A stretch of DNA of 64,000 bases from Sungkyunkwania multivorans (GCF_042675645.1 NZ_JBHTJH010000004.1:372001-436000), one strand, 5' to 3'; numbered from the stretch's first letter, positions 25,709 through 35,237 are shown. Numbers and translations: made by a program. The notes: generated by a model from the letters alone, not told the origin.

Positions 25709-26194
25709 ATGAAAACGCTTATTTTTGTTCGACATGGAAAATCCTCTTGGGAGTATAGCGTTCAAGATAAAGATCGCCCCTTAAAGGAGCGAGGTATTAA
25801 TGATGCTTATTTGGTCGCCAGCGAGGCGGTAAAAAATGGCATCATGCCAGAGGCGGTCTTTGCTAGCTTTGCCAATCGGGCATTGCACACCTGTATCATC
25901 TTTTTGAGAACGCTTCAGTTTCCCATAGAAAAGCTGGTTGTTACTCCTGAGTTGTATGATTTTGGAGGGAGTAGTGTGCAAGCGTACATAGATAGCATAG
26001 ATAATTCTATAGACACAGTGATGCTCTTTGGCCATAATCACGCCTTTACTTCTTTGGCAAATATGCTCGGTGACAAATACATCGAAAATGTACCTACAAG
26101 CGGTATGGTGGTCATCGATTTTGAAGTAAATTCGTGGAAAGATATCAAACAAGGGAAGACAAAACATTTTATGACACCTAAACAGCTCAAATGA
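25709..26194 (+). CDS. SixA-like histidine phosphatase
   Basis: This 161-residue protein has the histidine phosphatase superfamily signature FVRHGKSSW at the N terminus and FGHNHAFTSLA as the second His motif. The length and pattern fit SixA-type phosphohistidine phosphatases. Its stop overlaps the ppk1 start by 4 bases, so it is the first gene of a polyphosphate operon and may act on phosphohistidine linked to that pathway (inference). Confidence 0.85.
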   Translation: MKTLIFVRHGKSSWEYSVQDKDRPLKERGINDAYLVASEAVKNGIMPEAVFASFANRALHTCIIFLRTLQFPIEKLVVTPELYDFGGSSVQAYIDSIDNSIDTVMLFGHNHAFTSLANMLGDKYIENVPTSGMVVIDFEVNSWKDIKQGKTKHFMTPKQLK

Positions 26195-28302
26195 CAACAA
26201 CCGCGGAAAAGGTAGAGAATAAGTATATCAATAGAGACCTAAGCTGGCTAGATTTTAATGCAAGAGTGCTTCAAGAGGCTGCCGATGTAAGTGTTCCGCT
26301 TATCGAAAGACTTCGGTTCTTAGGTATTTTCTCAAATAATCTGGATGAGTTTTTTAAAGTTAGATATGCAGCCATAAAACGCATTGCCCAAATGGGAAAA
26401 AGCGCTCGTGGTCAACTCGGAGGTATCAAGGCAAAGGATCTTTTGGATCAGATCACCAAAACCGTTATCCAGCAGCAGGAAACCAGTCTTAAGATCTTGG
26501 ACACCATCAAACAGCAGTTAGAGAGCGAGAATATTTTTGTTGTCAATGAAAAGGAGGTTTCTCCGAGCCAAAGCGAATACGTCAGAAATTATTTCATCAC
26601 CAAGGTAAGCCCGGCGTTGGTCACCATTATCCTTAATGACTTGGAAGAAGTGCCAATATTGAAGGACAGCGCGGCCTATCTAGCGGTAAAGATGGTGCTG
26701 AAACCAAAAGAGCGACAAGGTAGTTTGAGCAAGTTGTTGAGACCACCAGCTAAAGAGACCCGTTATGCACTCGTAGAGATCCCGAGGACGATAGAGCGTT
26801 TTGTGGTACTTCCAAAAGAAGGGGAAAAACAATATATCATCATTCTAGATGACCTTATTAGACACTGTCTGAACAGTATCTTTAATATATTCGATTATCA
26901 AGAGCTTTCCGCACATATGATAAAGATCACCAGAGATGCACAGCTAGACATCGATAGTGATCTTAGTAAAAGTTTTATCGAGAAGATCTCCGAGAGTGTG
27001 CGCGACCGTCGTATTGGAGACCCCGTTCGCTTTGTTTATGACAGCACGATCGAAAAAGATACGCTTCAGTATCTATTGAAAAAAATGGGAATCGATAGTA
27101 CCGATAGTTTGATTCCGGGAGGGCGATACCACAATAGAAGGGATTATATGAACTTTCCGAGCCTGGGAAGAGAGGATCTCATGTATAAGACCTATCCACC
27201 TTTGCCAATCAAAGACTTGAGTCTCGATGGAAGTCTCTTCGAGAAAATTGCAGAAAAGGATTATCTACAATTTGCGCCCTATCACACCTTTTCGTATGTC
27301 GTTCGTTTTTTACGGGAGGCTGCCTTGGACCCCAAAGTAAAAAGTATCAAGCTTACCATATATCGTCTAGCGCGTGTTTCGCACGTGGCCAGTTCGTTGG
27401 TGAATGCCGTGAAGAATGGCAAGAAGGTGACGGTCCAAATAGAATTACAGGCTCGATTTGACGAAGCCGCCAACATCGAATATGCCGAGCAACTTCAAAC
27501 GGAAGGTGTAAAACTCATTTTTGGTGTTCCGGGACTTAAAGTGCATAGTAAGACCTGTGTGATCGAACGCTGGAATAATGGAAAATTGAAACGATACGGA
27601 TTTATAAGCACCGGAAATTTCAATGAATCAACTGCAAAGATTTATACCGATTATACCCTCTTTACCGCCAATCAAGAAATATTGAAAGAGGTGAATAAGG
27701 TCTTCAATTTCTTTGAGATCAACTACAAGGTGGCAAAATATAAACATCTGATCGTCTCGCCACATTATACGCGCCCCATGTTATACAAATTGATCGATGA
27801 TGAGATAAAGAATGTCAAAGCAGGTAAACCGGCTTATATGAAGATCAAAGTGAATAGCCTCTCGGACTGGAAGATCGCGGATCGTTTGTATGCGGCGAGT
27901 AGGGCCGGAGTGAAAATTCAATTGATTGTCAGAGGGATCAATATCCTGATTCCAGGGGTGGAAGGAATGAGCGAGAACATTGAGGCTATAAGCATTGTAG
28001 ATAAATTTTTAGAACACCCAAGATTATTTATTTTTGGCAACGGAGGAGATCCAAAGGTATATATTGGTTCGGCCGACCTGATGACCCGAAATATTGATAA
28101 TAGGGTAGAGGTGACGACGCCTATCTATGACGCCGATATCAAGCAAGAATTGATAGACACCTTTGATATTGGTTGGAGTGATAACGTGAAAGCCCGTGTT
28201 TTCTCAATTGATCAGGATAATGCCTATCGTAAGAACGAGTTGATCAAAGTGCGTTCGCAATTTGCGACCTATGATTATTATTTGGCTAAGTTATCTAATT
28301 AA
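26191..28302 (+). CDS. ppk1: Polyphosphate kinase 1
   Basis: This 703-residue protein has the standard PPK1 layout. The N-terminal domain (YINRDLSWLDFNARVLQEA) is followed by the PLD-like catalytic halves with KVHSKTCVIERW (the phospho-accepting His) and FGNGGDPKVYIGSADLMTRN near the end. It makes polyphosphate from ATP. It is translationally coupled to the SixA-like gene and followed 12 bases later by the polyphosphatase gene. Confidence 0.97.
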   Translation: MTTTAEKVENKYINRDLSWLDFNARVLQEAADVSVPLIERLRFLGIFSNNLDEFFKVRYAAIKRIAQMGKSARGQLGGIKAKDLLDQITKTVIQQQETSLKILDTIKQQLESENIFVVNEKEVSPSQSEYVRNYFITKVSPALVTIILNDLEEVPILKDSAAYLAVKMVLKPKERQGSLSKLLRPPAKETRYALVEIPRTIERFVVLPKEGEKQYIIILDDLIRHCLNSIFNIFDYQELSAHMIKITRDAQLDIDSDLSKSFIEKISESVRDRRIGDPVRFVYDSTIEKDTLQYLLKKMGIDSTDSLIPGGRYHNRRDYMNFPSLGREDLMYKTYPPLPIKDLSLDGSLFEKIAEKDYLQFAPYHTFSYVVRFLREAALDPKVKSIKLTIYRLARVSHVASSLVNAVKNGKKVTVQIELQARFDEAANIEYAEQLQTEGVKLIFGVPGLKVHSKTCVIERWNNGKLKRYGFISTGNFNESTAKIYTDYTLFTANQEILKEVNKVFNFFEINYKVAKYKHLIVSPHYTRPMLYKLIDDEIKNVKAGKPAYMKIKVNSLSDWKIADRLYAASRAGVKIQLIVRGINILIPGVEGMSENIEAISIVDKFLEHPRLFIFGNGGDPKVYIGSADLMTRNIDNRVEVTTPIYDADIKQELIDTFDIGWSDNVKARVFSIDQDNAYRKNELIKVRSQFATYDYYLAKLSN

Positions 28303-28314
28303 AAGTGTAGTTTT

Positions 28315-29226
28315 TTGAGTTTATCAATAAAGAAATATGCAGCAATCGATATTGGCTCCAATGCCATACGATTGTTGATATCCAATATTATAGAGGATCA
28401 AGGTAAAGAAACGCAATTCAAGAAAAGTTCTTTGGTAAGGGTGCCCATACGTTTGGGGGCTGACACTTTTACCGTAGGGCAGATCTCTGAAAGAAATGCA
28501 TTGCGTATGATCGAGGCCATGCAGGCCTTCAAATTACTGATGAGTGTTCATGGAGTGGAAAAATATATGGCATGCGCCACCTCCGCGATGCGAGAAGCCA
28601 AGAATGGTGCCAAGGTGGTCGCTATGGTAGAGGAGACCACAGGTATCAACATCCAGGTGATCAACGGCAAACGGGAAGCTGCTATCATCGCATCGACAGA
28701 TCTGCACCAACTCATAGAAAATGACAAGACCTATCTGTATGTAGATGTGGGTGGTGGTAGTACAGAATTCACGGTATTCTCCGAAGGGAAGATCGTTTTG
28801 TCCAGATCATTTAAAATAGGAACCGTACGATTATTGGATGGTTTGGTTTCTGAGACCATGTGGAAACAGATGGAGCTATGGGTAAAGGAAACACTTAAAC
28901 CCTACAAGAGGGTTTCCTTGATAGGGTCTGGAGGAAATATCAATAAGATATTTAAGATGTCTGGACGCGAAATGGGAAAACCCTTATCGTACATCTATCT
29001 CAATGCACAATACCAATTCTTGCAAAGCCTCACCTATGAACAACGCGTCTCCGAATTGAGCTTGAATCCCGATAGGGCCGATGTGATCATTCCGGCAACA
29101 AGGATCTATCTATCCGCTGCCAAATGGAGTAGGGCCCAAAAGATCTATGTGCCCAAGATCGGACTCTCTGATGGAATCATCAAGACGCTCTATTTTGAGA
29201 AGAAGAATAAGAAAAAGAAGAAGTAA
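28315..29226 (+). CDS. ppx: Exopolyphosphatase / Ppx-GppA family
   Basis: This 303-residue protein is the short, N-terminal two-domain form of the family. It has the ASKHA phosphate loop (YAAIDIGSNAIRLLI), YVDVGGGSTEFTVF, and RSFKIGTVRLLDGL. It removes terminal phosphates from polyphosphate or hydrolyses pppGpp. The start is a TTG at 28315, which fits the family N terminus. No ATG is available before the conserved phosphate loop. It ends in a Lys-rich tail and meets the next gene tail to tail. Confidence 0.9.
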   Translation: MSLSIKKYAAIDIGSNAIRLLISNIIEDQGKETQFKKSSLVRVPIRLGADTFTVGQISERNALRMIEAMQAFKLLMSVHGVEKYMACATSAMREAKNGAKVVAMVEETTGINIQVINGKREAAIIASTDLHQLIENDKTYLYVDVGGGSTEFTVFSEGKIVLSRSFKIGTVRLLDGLVSETMWKQMELWVKETLKPYKRVSLIGSGGNINKIFKMSGREMGKPLSYIYLNAQYQFLQSLTYEQRVSELSLNPDRADVIIPATRIYLSAAKWSRAQKIYVPKIGLSDGIIKTLYFEKKNKKKKK

Positions 29227-29232
29227 CTGTGG

Positions 29233-30342
29233 CTACTTGACAAACTTTATGGTCTTACTTCCTTTTTCAGACTCGATCTTAAGGAAATATATTCCTTTAG
29301 AATACCCTGTAAGGCTTATGTTATCTGTGTTGAGAACACCTTTTACCAAGACCTGCCCTGCTGTAGATACTATCGTATAATTAAAGAAATCGTTTGGCAA
29401 ATTGTCAAACAGCAATTGTTCCGTAGTATAGTCAATAACTATATTAACATTTAAAATTTCGGCACTTTTTGTTGAAAGTGTCTGTGTCCGCTTCAGAAGG
29501 ATTGTCGAGGGTGTAGAAGAAACACGCATACTAGACATAAGAGAGATGAGTAAAGTGTCTTCTCCCTCTGCGGTTCTATCTATGTTGAACATCAGCTCAT
29601 TTGGTGTTGTGCCTACCATCAGAATATCGAATAATGCAGTTTCAAACTCATCGGCAATGGGGCAGGGATCGTTGGTACTGTTCAAAGAATGCAATGGGAG
29701 CTGATAGGCATATGAATCTATTCTGTAAGTACCATTGAAATCGTTGCAAACTGAAACACCTTGAAGGTCATAAAACCTCGTTATTTCATTCACAGTTGCT
29801 TGAAAGGTGATGCTTGGATCGTGACCAGCAGGAGGAACTATATTCGTTCCTACAGCGTTCGTTACTTGATGAATATACCATCGGCCGAAGAGCGTCGGGC
29901 CAGTTAACGGATCCCTAGATAACACAGCAAAATCCCCATCCGGGTTGGTGACTGTTAATGTGGTGCCGCTGATTGAATAATTGCATGAGTTACTGTCCAA
30001 GATATTCAATACGTACGGTTCTTCAAAAATATCTCTATCGTCTAAACATGATTCAATAGGAAGAAAGGAAAACAGACCAAATCCTAAGGTGCCAGTTGCT
30101 GTACCATTTGTATTAGTGGCGTATGTGAAGCACTCTGAGCCTCCATCCACGCGATAGCTATCTGAAACACTTTCGTAGGAGAACCTTAACGAAGGGCTAA
30201 AGTTTTGAAAGGCCTCAGGCGCATTCACCAAAGAACCAGATAGGCTATAATAATGTAAATACCAATCTCCAAGTAAGGCATCATCTTGAGAGAAGGAATG
30301 AATAGGGATTGAAAATAAGAATGATAAAAAAATTACTCGCAT
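29233..30342 (-). CDS. Lipocalin-like secreted protein with T9SS sorting domain
   Basis: The 369 residues start at the ATG at 30342, giving a signal peptide (MRVIFLSFLFSIPIHSFSQ). Two similar beta-barrel-like repeats follow (LLGDWYLHYYSLSG... and LFGRWYIHQVTNA...), each with a WYxH pattern and a Cys-containing middle, resembling lipocalin-like domains. The C terminus (about 300-369) is a Por type IX sorting domain ending IYFLKIESEKGSKTIKFVK. It is probably exported to the cell surface. Ligand unknown. Confidence 0.8.
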   Translation of the reverse strand: MRVIFLSFLFSIPIHSFSQDDALLGDWYLHYYSLSGSLVNAPEAFQNFSPSLRFSYESVSDSYRVDGGSECFTYATNTNGTATGTLGFGLFSFLPIESCLDDRDIFEEPYVLNILDSNSCNYSISGTTLTVTNPDGDFAVLSRDPLTGPTLFGRWYIHQVTNAVGTNIVPPAGHDPSITFQATVNEITRFYDLQGVSVCNDFNGTYRIDSYAYQLPLHSLNSTNDPCPIADEFETALFDILMVGTTPNELMFNIDRTAEGEDTLLISLMSSMRVSSTPSTILLKRTQTLSTKSAEILNVNIVIDYTTEQLLFDNLPNDFFNYTIVSTAGQVLVKGVLNTDNISLTGYSKGIYFLKIESEKGSKTIKFVK

Positions 30343-30454
30343 GATAAAAAATGCTGCGTTCAATCAAATATATAGTAAGTTTTCCTAATGATTCAAATTG
30401 AGCCAAGCATTGTTGGTACTTTACTCAATCAAAAATCAAAAATCGTTATTGCAA

Positions 30455-31039
30455 TCACCCATGCATTGTCTCCTTCTTGCCCAAATTGCTCATCAATTCG
30501 GCCTCATAGGTAAGGAGGTCTTGCCATTTCTGGTTCACTTCATCTAAGTTCTCACCATATTTGCGAGCAAATGTTAAGAACATCGTATAGTGATTGGCCT
30601 CGCTCACCATCAAATTTCTATAGAAAGTCGCCAATTCTTGGTCGGCGATATTTTCAGAAAGCAATCGAAAACGCTCACAACTCCGAGCTTCGATAAGTGC
30701 TGCATATAGCAGCTTATGGACCAAATGGGTAGTTCGGCTGCCACCTTTGGGGAAGAATTTCATCAATTCAATGACATACGCGTCCTTGCGTTCTCTGCCC
30801 AAGGTCCATCCTCTTTTGACGATATGGTCATGTACCAATTTGAAGTGTGACATCTCTTCCTTCACCAAGGCGATCATTTCTTGGACGAGTTCGGTCTTTT
30901 CAGGAAAACCGATGATCAGCGAGATAGCAGTACTTGCCGCTTTCTGCTCGCAGTAGGCATGGTCCGTAAGGATCTCTTCGATATTCTTTTCTACGATATT
31001 TACCCAACGAGGATCGGTGGGAAGTTTTAAGCCAAGCAT
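30455..31039 (-). CDS. miaE: tRNA-(ms2io6A)-hydroxylase MiaE
   Basis: This 194-residue ferritin-like diiron protein has helices carrying the ligands: DHAYCEQKAAS, KEEMSHFKLVHDHI, LIEARSCERFRLL and SEANHYTMFLTFA. These match MiaE, which hydroxylates the hypermodified A37 of tRNAs. It is a single gene. Confidence 0.93.
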   Translation of the reverse strand: MLGLKLPTDPRWVNIVEKNIEEILTDHAYCEQKAASTAISLIIGFPEKTELVQEMIALVKEEMSHFKLVHDHIVKRGWTLGRERKDAYVIELMKFFPKGGSRTTHLVHKLLYAALIEARSCERFRLLSENIADQELATFYRNLMVSEANHYTMFLTFARKYGENLDEVNQKWQDLLTYEAELMSNLGKKETMHG

Positions 31040-31098
31040 GAATCAATTGTTTTGACAAAAGTAGTTTAAAATGATGATCCGAAAAAAAGGTGGAGGCG

Positions 31099-32868
31099 TT
31101 AGAGGTCCAGATCGAATTCCTTTCGCAATTTATCGATCAGCGGATTCTTTTCGCGTAGTTTTTCGTATTTCTCCAATGGGGTGAAGGCATATTTCTTCGT
31201 GGCCTCTTCATTGACTTCGATAACGAGCGTTACATCATAGTTTTGGAGTTCTTTTCGAATATGTTCCATCAGTGGATATTGCGCCCGCTCCAATTCGACC
31301 TTCATAGTGTCGTTGGGAAGTGAGAGATGGATCTCTGTCTCTTTCTTAAGAACAGGAGTATCGACCTCTAGGATCGAGGCCATGATCTTTTCTCCTTTTT
31401 GATGAACCTTCTCTACATAGCTGGCCCAGGCTTTTCGCATCGTGTCTTCCGTAAATGCTTCTGTTGGAAGCACCTCCTGTTTCTTCTCTTGGGCATCTAA
31501 TTTTTCTTGATGGGCCTGTTTAGCCTTGATACTGGAAAGCGACAATCCAGACACTCTTTTTCCAGGAACTTTGATGTCTAGCTTTACGGGTGCCGTTACT
31601 GGTTTTTCAATAACAGCGGTGGTTTCTGAAACCGATGGATCTGCCACAAGCGGCGCTTCGACCACAGTTTCACTCTCGGATCGCGATGGTGGTCGTTCTT
31701 CTTTTTCAGGGAGTGTGACCTTAATACCTTGCTTTCCAACGTGGGAGGCAGGAATTATGAAGGACTTGCTATTTTTTTTTTCTCCATCAAAAGTGATAGA
31801 GGCCAACTGCATTAGACATAACTCCACTAGCAACCGCTGATTCTTGCTGGTTTTGTACTTAAAGTCACATTCGTTGGCAAGGGCAATCCCTTTCATCAAA
31901 AATGGCAAGGACGTTTTTTGCGACTGCTCCAAGTATTTTTGTTGCGTGCTCTCACCAACTTCCAATAATGGGATGGTCGCTTCGTTCTTACAGACCATCA
32001 GGTCCCTAAAATGACTGGCCAAGCCCGCGATAAAGTGATGCCCGTCGAAACCCTTTGCCAAAGTGTCATTAAAATCGATCAATAGCTGAGGGATATTGTT
32101 CTCAAGGATAAGCTCGGTCGCTTTGAAAAAAGTCTCATAATCGAGCACGTTCAAGTTTTCAGTCACGGCAGCTCTAGTAAGATTCTTTCCAGAGAAGCTC
32201 ACAACGCGATCGAATATCGACAGCGCATCGCGCATGGCACCATCGGCCTTTTGGGCAATGATATGCAAAGCATCGTCCTCGGCTTCCACACCTTGACTTT
32301 CTGCAATGTATTTTAAATATTCTTTGGCGTCCTTGACGGTAATTCTTTTAAAGTCGAATATCTGGCAACGAGAAAGGATCGTCGGAATGATCTTGTGCTT
32401 CTCGGTCGTTGCCAATATAAATATGGCATGCTTCGGAGGTTCCTCCAAGGTTTTCAAAAAAGCATTGAAGGCCGCCGCAGACAACATATGCACCTCGTCT
32501 ATAATGTACACCTTGTATTTCCCAACCTGTGGAGGGATACGTACCTGGTCGATGAGGTTTCTTATATCATCGACGGAGTTGTTGGACGCAGCATCGAGTT
32601 CAAAGATGTTAAAAGCAAAATCTTCATCGGGATGCTCGGTCCCGTCTTGATTGATCTTTTTAGCCAAAATTCTGGCACAGGTAGTCTTACCCACACCACG
32701 CGGTCCACAAAACAATAATCCTTGGGCCAAGTGATTGCTGGCTATGGCATGCTCCAAAGTATTTGTTATAGCCTGCTGCCCCACAACATCTTTGAATGTT
32801 TGGGGTCGATATTTACGGGCAGATACTACAAAATGTTCCACAGACAGTGCGTTATCGTATATAGACAA
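31099..32868 (-). CDS. dnaX: DNA polymerase III subunit gamma/tau
   Basis: This 589-residue protein has an AAA+ clamp-loader domain (GPRGVGKTTCARILAKK; DEVHMLS; ATTEKHKIIPTILSRCQ with sensor 1 and Arg finger) followed by a long hydrophilic linker and the C-terminal tau domain. The four zinc cysteines found between Walker A and B in most bacterial DnaX are absent, as is usual in Bacteroidota. The ATG at 32868 gives nine extra residues. A GTG at 32841 gives the familiar N terminus MEHFVVSARKYRPQTF and may be the true start. No programmed frameshift signal was noticed. Confidence 0.95.
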   Translation of the reverse strand: MSIYDNALSVEHFVVSARKYRPQTFKDVVGQQAITNTLEHAIASNHLAQGLLFCGPRGVGKTTCARILAKKINQDGTEHPDEDFAFNIFELDAASNNSVDDIRNLIDQVRIPPQVGKYKVYIIDEVHMLSAAAFNAFLKTLEEPPKHAIFILATTEKHKIIPTILSRCQIFDFKRITVKDAKEYLKYIAESQGVEAEDDALHIIAQKADGAMRDALSIFDRVVSFSGKNLTRAAVTENLNVLDYETFFKATELILENNIPQLLIDFNDTLAKGFDGHHFIAGLASHFRDLMVCKNEATIPLLEVGESTQQKYLEQSQKTSLPFLMKGIALANECDFKYKTSKNQRLLVELCLMQLASITFDGEKKNSKSFIIPASHVGKQGIKVTLPEKEERPPSRSESETVVEAPLVADPSVSETTAVIEKPVTAPVKLDIKVPGKRVSGLSLSSIKAKQAHQEKLDAQEKKQEVLPTEAFTEDTMRKAWASYVEKVHQKGEKIMASILEVDTPVLKKETEIHLSLPNDTMKVELERAQYPLMEHIRKELQNYDVTLVIEVNEEATKKYAFTPLEKYEKLREKNPLIDKLRKEFDLDL

Positions 32869-33043
32869 AGTTAAAAATTGAATTAAAAACAGCTATAAAA
32901 ATGCGAAGAATTGATACAGGAGTTATCAACAAGAGGGAAGTCTACTTTTTCAAGACCACGGAATTTCTGAGGTATATCTCTGATAGTCAACCACAATATT
33001 CGAAGGTTCACATGGTTTTTCTAGGCGTTCACAAAGTTTTGGC
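32869..33043. other. Intergenic stretch upstream of dnaX
   Basis: No supported gene lies here. A 47-codon open frame (32901-33044) has no start signal or family resemblance. The rest of the gap to 33262 holds the candidate small RNA unit and the RNase P promoter. Confidence 0.5.
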
Positions 33044-33072
33044 TTGATTGTTGTTTCTTTTCTTTATGTTTG
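33044..33072 (+). promoter_or_regulatory. Bacteroidota promoter of candidate small RNA
   Basis: TTG at 33044-33046, an 18-base spacer and TATGTTTG at 33065-33072 form a full match to the TAnnTTTG -7 consensus. The protein-coding gene behind it runs the other way, so the promoter has no other obvious target than the RNA unit that ends at the hairpin at 33188. Confidence 0.65.
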
Positions 33073-33077
33073 CCCGC

Positions 33078-33222
33078 TTTGCGAATGCATAAGTAATTAC
33101 ATTCTTAATACGTGTTTAGAACGTATATCATAATAGGAACTGGTTGAGCGATTTGTTTGTGATGATTCAGATGCTCCAATCTTCCATGAAAGTCGGTGCG
33201 GTGGTATCGACTTTCTTTTTTT
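33078..33222 (+). ncRNA. Candidate small RNA (about 145 nt)
   Basis: The transcript is predicted from a consensus promoter to an intrinsic terminator, with no ORF of note inside. Internal stems include ATACGT / ACGTAT around 33110-33126 and GAGC / GCTC flanking a long loop around 33147-33177. The size and position are compatible with a 6S-Flavo-like or other regulatory RNA, but identity cannot be shown from sequence alone. Confidence 0.5.
33188..33222 (+). terminator. Rho-independent terminator of candidate small RNA
   Basis: A perfect 8-bp stem GAAAGTCG / CGACTTTC with a 12-base loop is followed by a T-rich run. It precedes the RNase P promoter. Confidence 0.75.
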
Positions 33223-33232
33223 ATATAAAATT

Positions 33233-33258
33233 TTGAAAGTACAAATTACGTACTTTTG
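33233..33258 (+). promoter_or_regulatory. Promoter of RNase P RNA
   Basis: TTG at 33233-33235 and TACTTTTG at 33251-33258 (exact TAnnTTTG) lie a few bases before the RNA start. The 15-base spacer is slightly short for the consensus. Confidence 0.6.
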
Positions 33259-33262
33259 CAGA

Positions 33263-33564
33263 CCAGCAGGCCACCTTATCGCTTCCCTGAGTGATCAGGG
33301 GGGAGGAAAGTCCGGACACCGTAGTGCAGCATAGCGGGTAACGCCCGTCACTCCGAGTACTCGGGGGAGGACCAGTGCAACAGAAAGGATGTACAGTTCG
33401 GCTGTAGTGAAATCAGGTAAACTCTATGCGGTGCAACGCCATGTAAACCCACATTTGAGGGTTGCACGCCCAAGGTGGGAGGGTAGGCGGTTAGAGGTAA
33501 TGAGTAATTGTTATCCTAGATAAATGATAAGGCTCGACAGAATCCGGCTTATGGCCTGCTTATT
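33263..33564 (+). ncRNA. rnpB: RNase P RNA (class A)
   Basis: The universal GAGGAAAGTCCGGACACC segment (P4/J region) is at about 33302-33319. The ACAGAAAGG region follows, then the distal GGGAGGGTAGGCGGTTAGAGGTAATG and the 3' P4 strand region ACAGAATCCGGCTTA. The ends AGCAGGCC and GGCCTGCT pair as helix P1. It processes the 5' ends of tRNAs. End points are set by the P1 helix. Confidence 0.95.
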
Positions 33565-33740
33565 TTACTGAGACAGCAAATCCTTGTGCCGTACATGTTG
33601 CGGTATGTGATTTGCGCGGTCGAACCTGCCCGTCCGCAGGCGGTTTCACCCTGATGGAGGTCTGGGTCTGCCTTATCCTTTACCTCGTCTTTGATACCAG
33701 ATGCTACCACTTGGAGAATAGTTCTATTTTTCTTCTCGCT

Positions 33741-34685
33741 TTAAAACGGAAGCTTTCCCAGATCCACATTTCCACCCGAAAGTATAATGCCAACTTTTTT
33801 TCCTTTAAAAGATGTCCTTTCACGAAGGAGTGCTGCAAAAGGAACTGCGCATGAGGGTTCGATGATGATCTTCATCCGTTCCCAGATCAGTCGCATGGCC
33901 TCGATGATCTCTTGCTCTTCTACACGAATGATGCGATCGACATATTTTTGAATGATCGGGAAATTGATATCGCCGAGTTGCGTCTTTAATCCGTCGGCAA
34001 TGGTGTTGGTCGTTTCATTGAACTCGATCTTTCCGCTTTTTAGCGATCTGTAGGCGTCATCTACCTCAAAAGGCTCACCACCGATGGTCTTACAATCATT
34101 TCCAAAGAAATGGGCCGCTAGGGCCGAGCCAGCAATGAGTCCGCCACCACCGACTGGGGTAAAAATATTATCTAGATTGGGTTGATCTTCTAATAATTCC
34201 TGCGCCGCGGTACCTTGACCAAGGATCACATCAAGATCATTGGATGGATGGATAAAGGTGGCGCCATATTTTTCTACGATTTTTTTGGCTGCCTTTTCTC
34301 TGGCTGTTAAGGTGGGTTCGCATTCTATGATCTGTCCGCCATATCCTTTCACCGCATCTTTTTTTACTTGTGGTGCGTTATTAGGCATAACGATATACGC
34401 GTCAACACCTAAGGACCTGGCCGCGAGAGATAATGCTTGTGCAAAATTTCCTGAAGAATGCGTTACAACTCCTCGCTGTTGTTGTTCTTTGGTCAATCGA
34501 CTGATGGCATGTGCTGCTCCACGCATTTTAAAAGCACCCATCCGCTGAAAGTTCTCACATTTAAAGAAAAGTTCAGCACCAGAGATCTCGTTCAGTAAGC
34601 GCGAAGTCAATACTGGGGTTCTGTGAATATGTTCGGCAATCCGCTGATGACAATCCAGTAGATCCTGTTTTTGAAGAGCTTTCAT
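33741..34685 (-). CDS. PLP-dependent serine/threonine dehydratase-family enzyme
   Basis: The 314 residues start at the ATG at 34685; a TTG two codons earlier is not needed. It is a fold-type II PLP enzyme with the Schiff-base Lys in KCENFQRMGAFKMRGA, SSGNFAQAL, and the phosphate-binding VGGGGLIAGS loop. It has no C-terminal ACT domain, so it matches catabolic threonine dehydratases or serine racemase/dehydratases. It catalyses deamination of Thr/Ser or racemisation of Ser. It is last in a minus-strand run with rsmD. Confidence 0.88.
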   Translation of the reverse strand: MKALQKQDLLDCHQRIAEHIHRTPVLTSRLLNEISGAELFFKCENFQRMGAFKMRGAAHAISRLTKEQQQRGVVTHSSGNFAQALSLAARSLGVDAYIVMPNNAPQVKKDAVKGYGGQIIECEPTLTAREKAAKKIVEKYGATFIHPSNDLDVILGQGTAAQELLEDQPNLDNIFTPVGGGGLIAGSALAAHFFGNDCKTIGGEPFEVDDAYRSLKSGKIEFNETTNTIADGLKTQLGDINFPIIQKYVDRIIRVEEQEIIEAMRLIWERMKIIIEPSCAVPFAALLRERTSFKGKKVGIILSGGNVDLGKLPF

Positions 34686-34694
34686 GGGCAAAAG

Positions 34695-35237
34695 TTACGG
34701 ATTCCATTCAAAAAAACTAAACACGCTACCGCCATATTTCTTCGCAAAGCTGAACTTCGGGAGTTCGGAAAGATCGGTGTGCTTGCTATGTTCAATGATA
34801 AGATATCCTTCGGCTCCCAAAAGCTTATTTTCAAAGACAAGTTTTGGGATCCTTGCAAACTGATCGTGTTCAAAATCGTAAGGGGGGTCCGCAAAAATGA
34901 TATCGACCTCCAACTTGGCCTTTTCTAAAAACTTAAAAACATCACTCTTTATCGCTCTGATGTTCAACTCAAGCATTTGCGCCGTTTTACCTATATATTG
35001 AATGCAACCGGCATTGCTGTCCACACAGGTGATGTTTTCGGTACCGCGACTACCAAATTCGTAGCTGATGTTTCCGGTGCCGGCGAAAAGGTCCAACAAC
35101 GCCACCTCGTCAAAATAGAAGTCATTGTTAAGAATGTTGAAAAGGGCCTCTTTGGCAAAATCGGTCGTTGGCCTCACAGGAAGTTTCTTTGGGGCGATCA
35201 GTCGTTTGCCTTTATATTTTCCCGAAATGATACGCAT
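34695..35237 (-). CDS. rsmD: 16S rRNA (guanine966-N2)-methyltransferase
   Basis: This 180-residue protein has the RsmD N terminus (MRIISGKYKGKRLIAPKKLPVRPTTDFAKEALFNIL, in pieces), the SAM motif DLFAGTGNISYEFGSRG and the catalytic FADPPYDF. It methylates G966 of 16S rRNA. Its start codon shares a base with the stop of the DUF3822 gene (TAATG), so the genes are coupled. Confidence 0.95.
   Translation of the reverse strand: MRIISGKYKGKRLIAPKKLPVRPTTDFAKEALFNILNNDFYFDEVALLDLFAGTGNISYEFGSRGTENITCVDSNAGCIQYIGKTAQMLELNIRAIKSDVFKFLEKAKLEVDIIFADPPYDFEHDQFARIPKLVFENKLLGAEGYLIIEHSKHTDLSELPKFSFAKKYGGSVFSFFEWNP

Noticed and set aside
32901..33044. 47-codon open frame between dnaX and the small RNA unit
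   Set aside because: No signal, no family resemblance, and its stop overlaps the promoter of the candidate small RNA; kept only as a note.
33612..33854. Open frame just behind the RNase P RNA
   Set aside because: It overlaps the end of the dehydratase gene on the other strand and its product has no family features.
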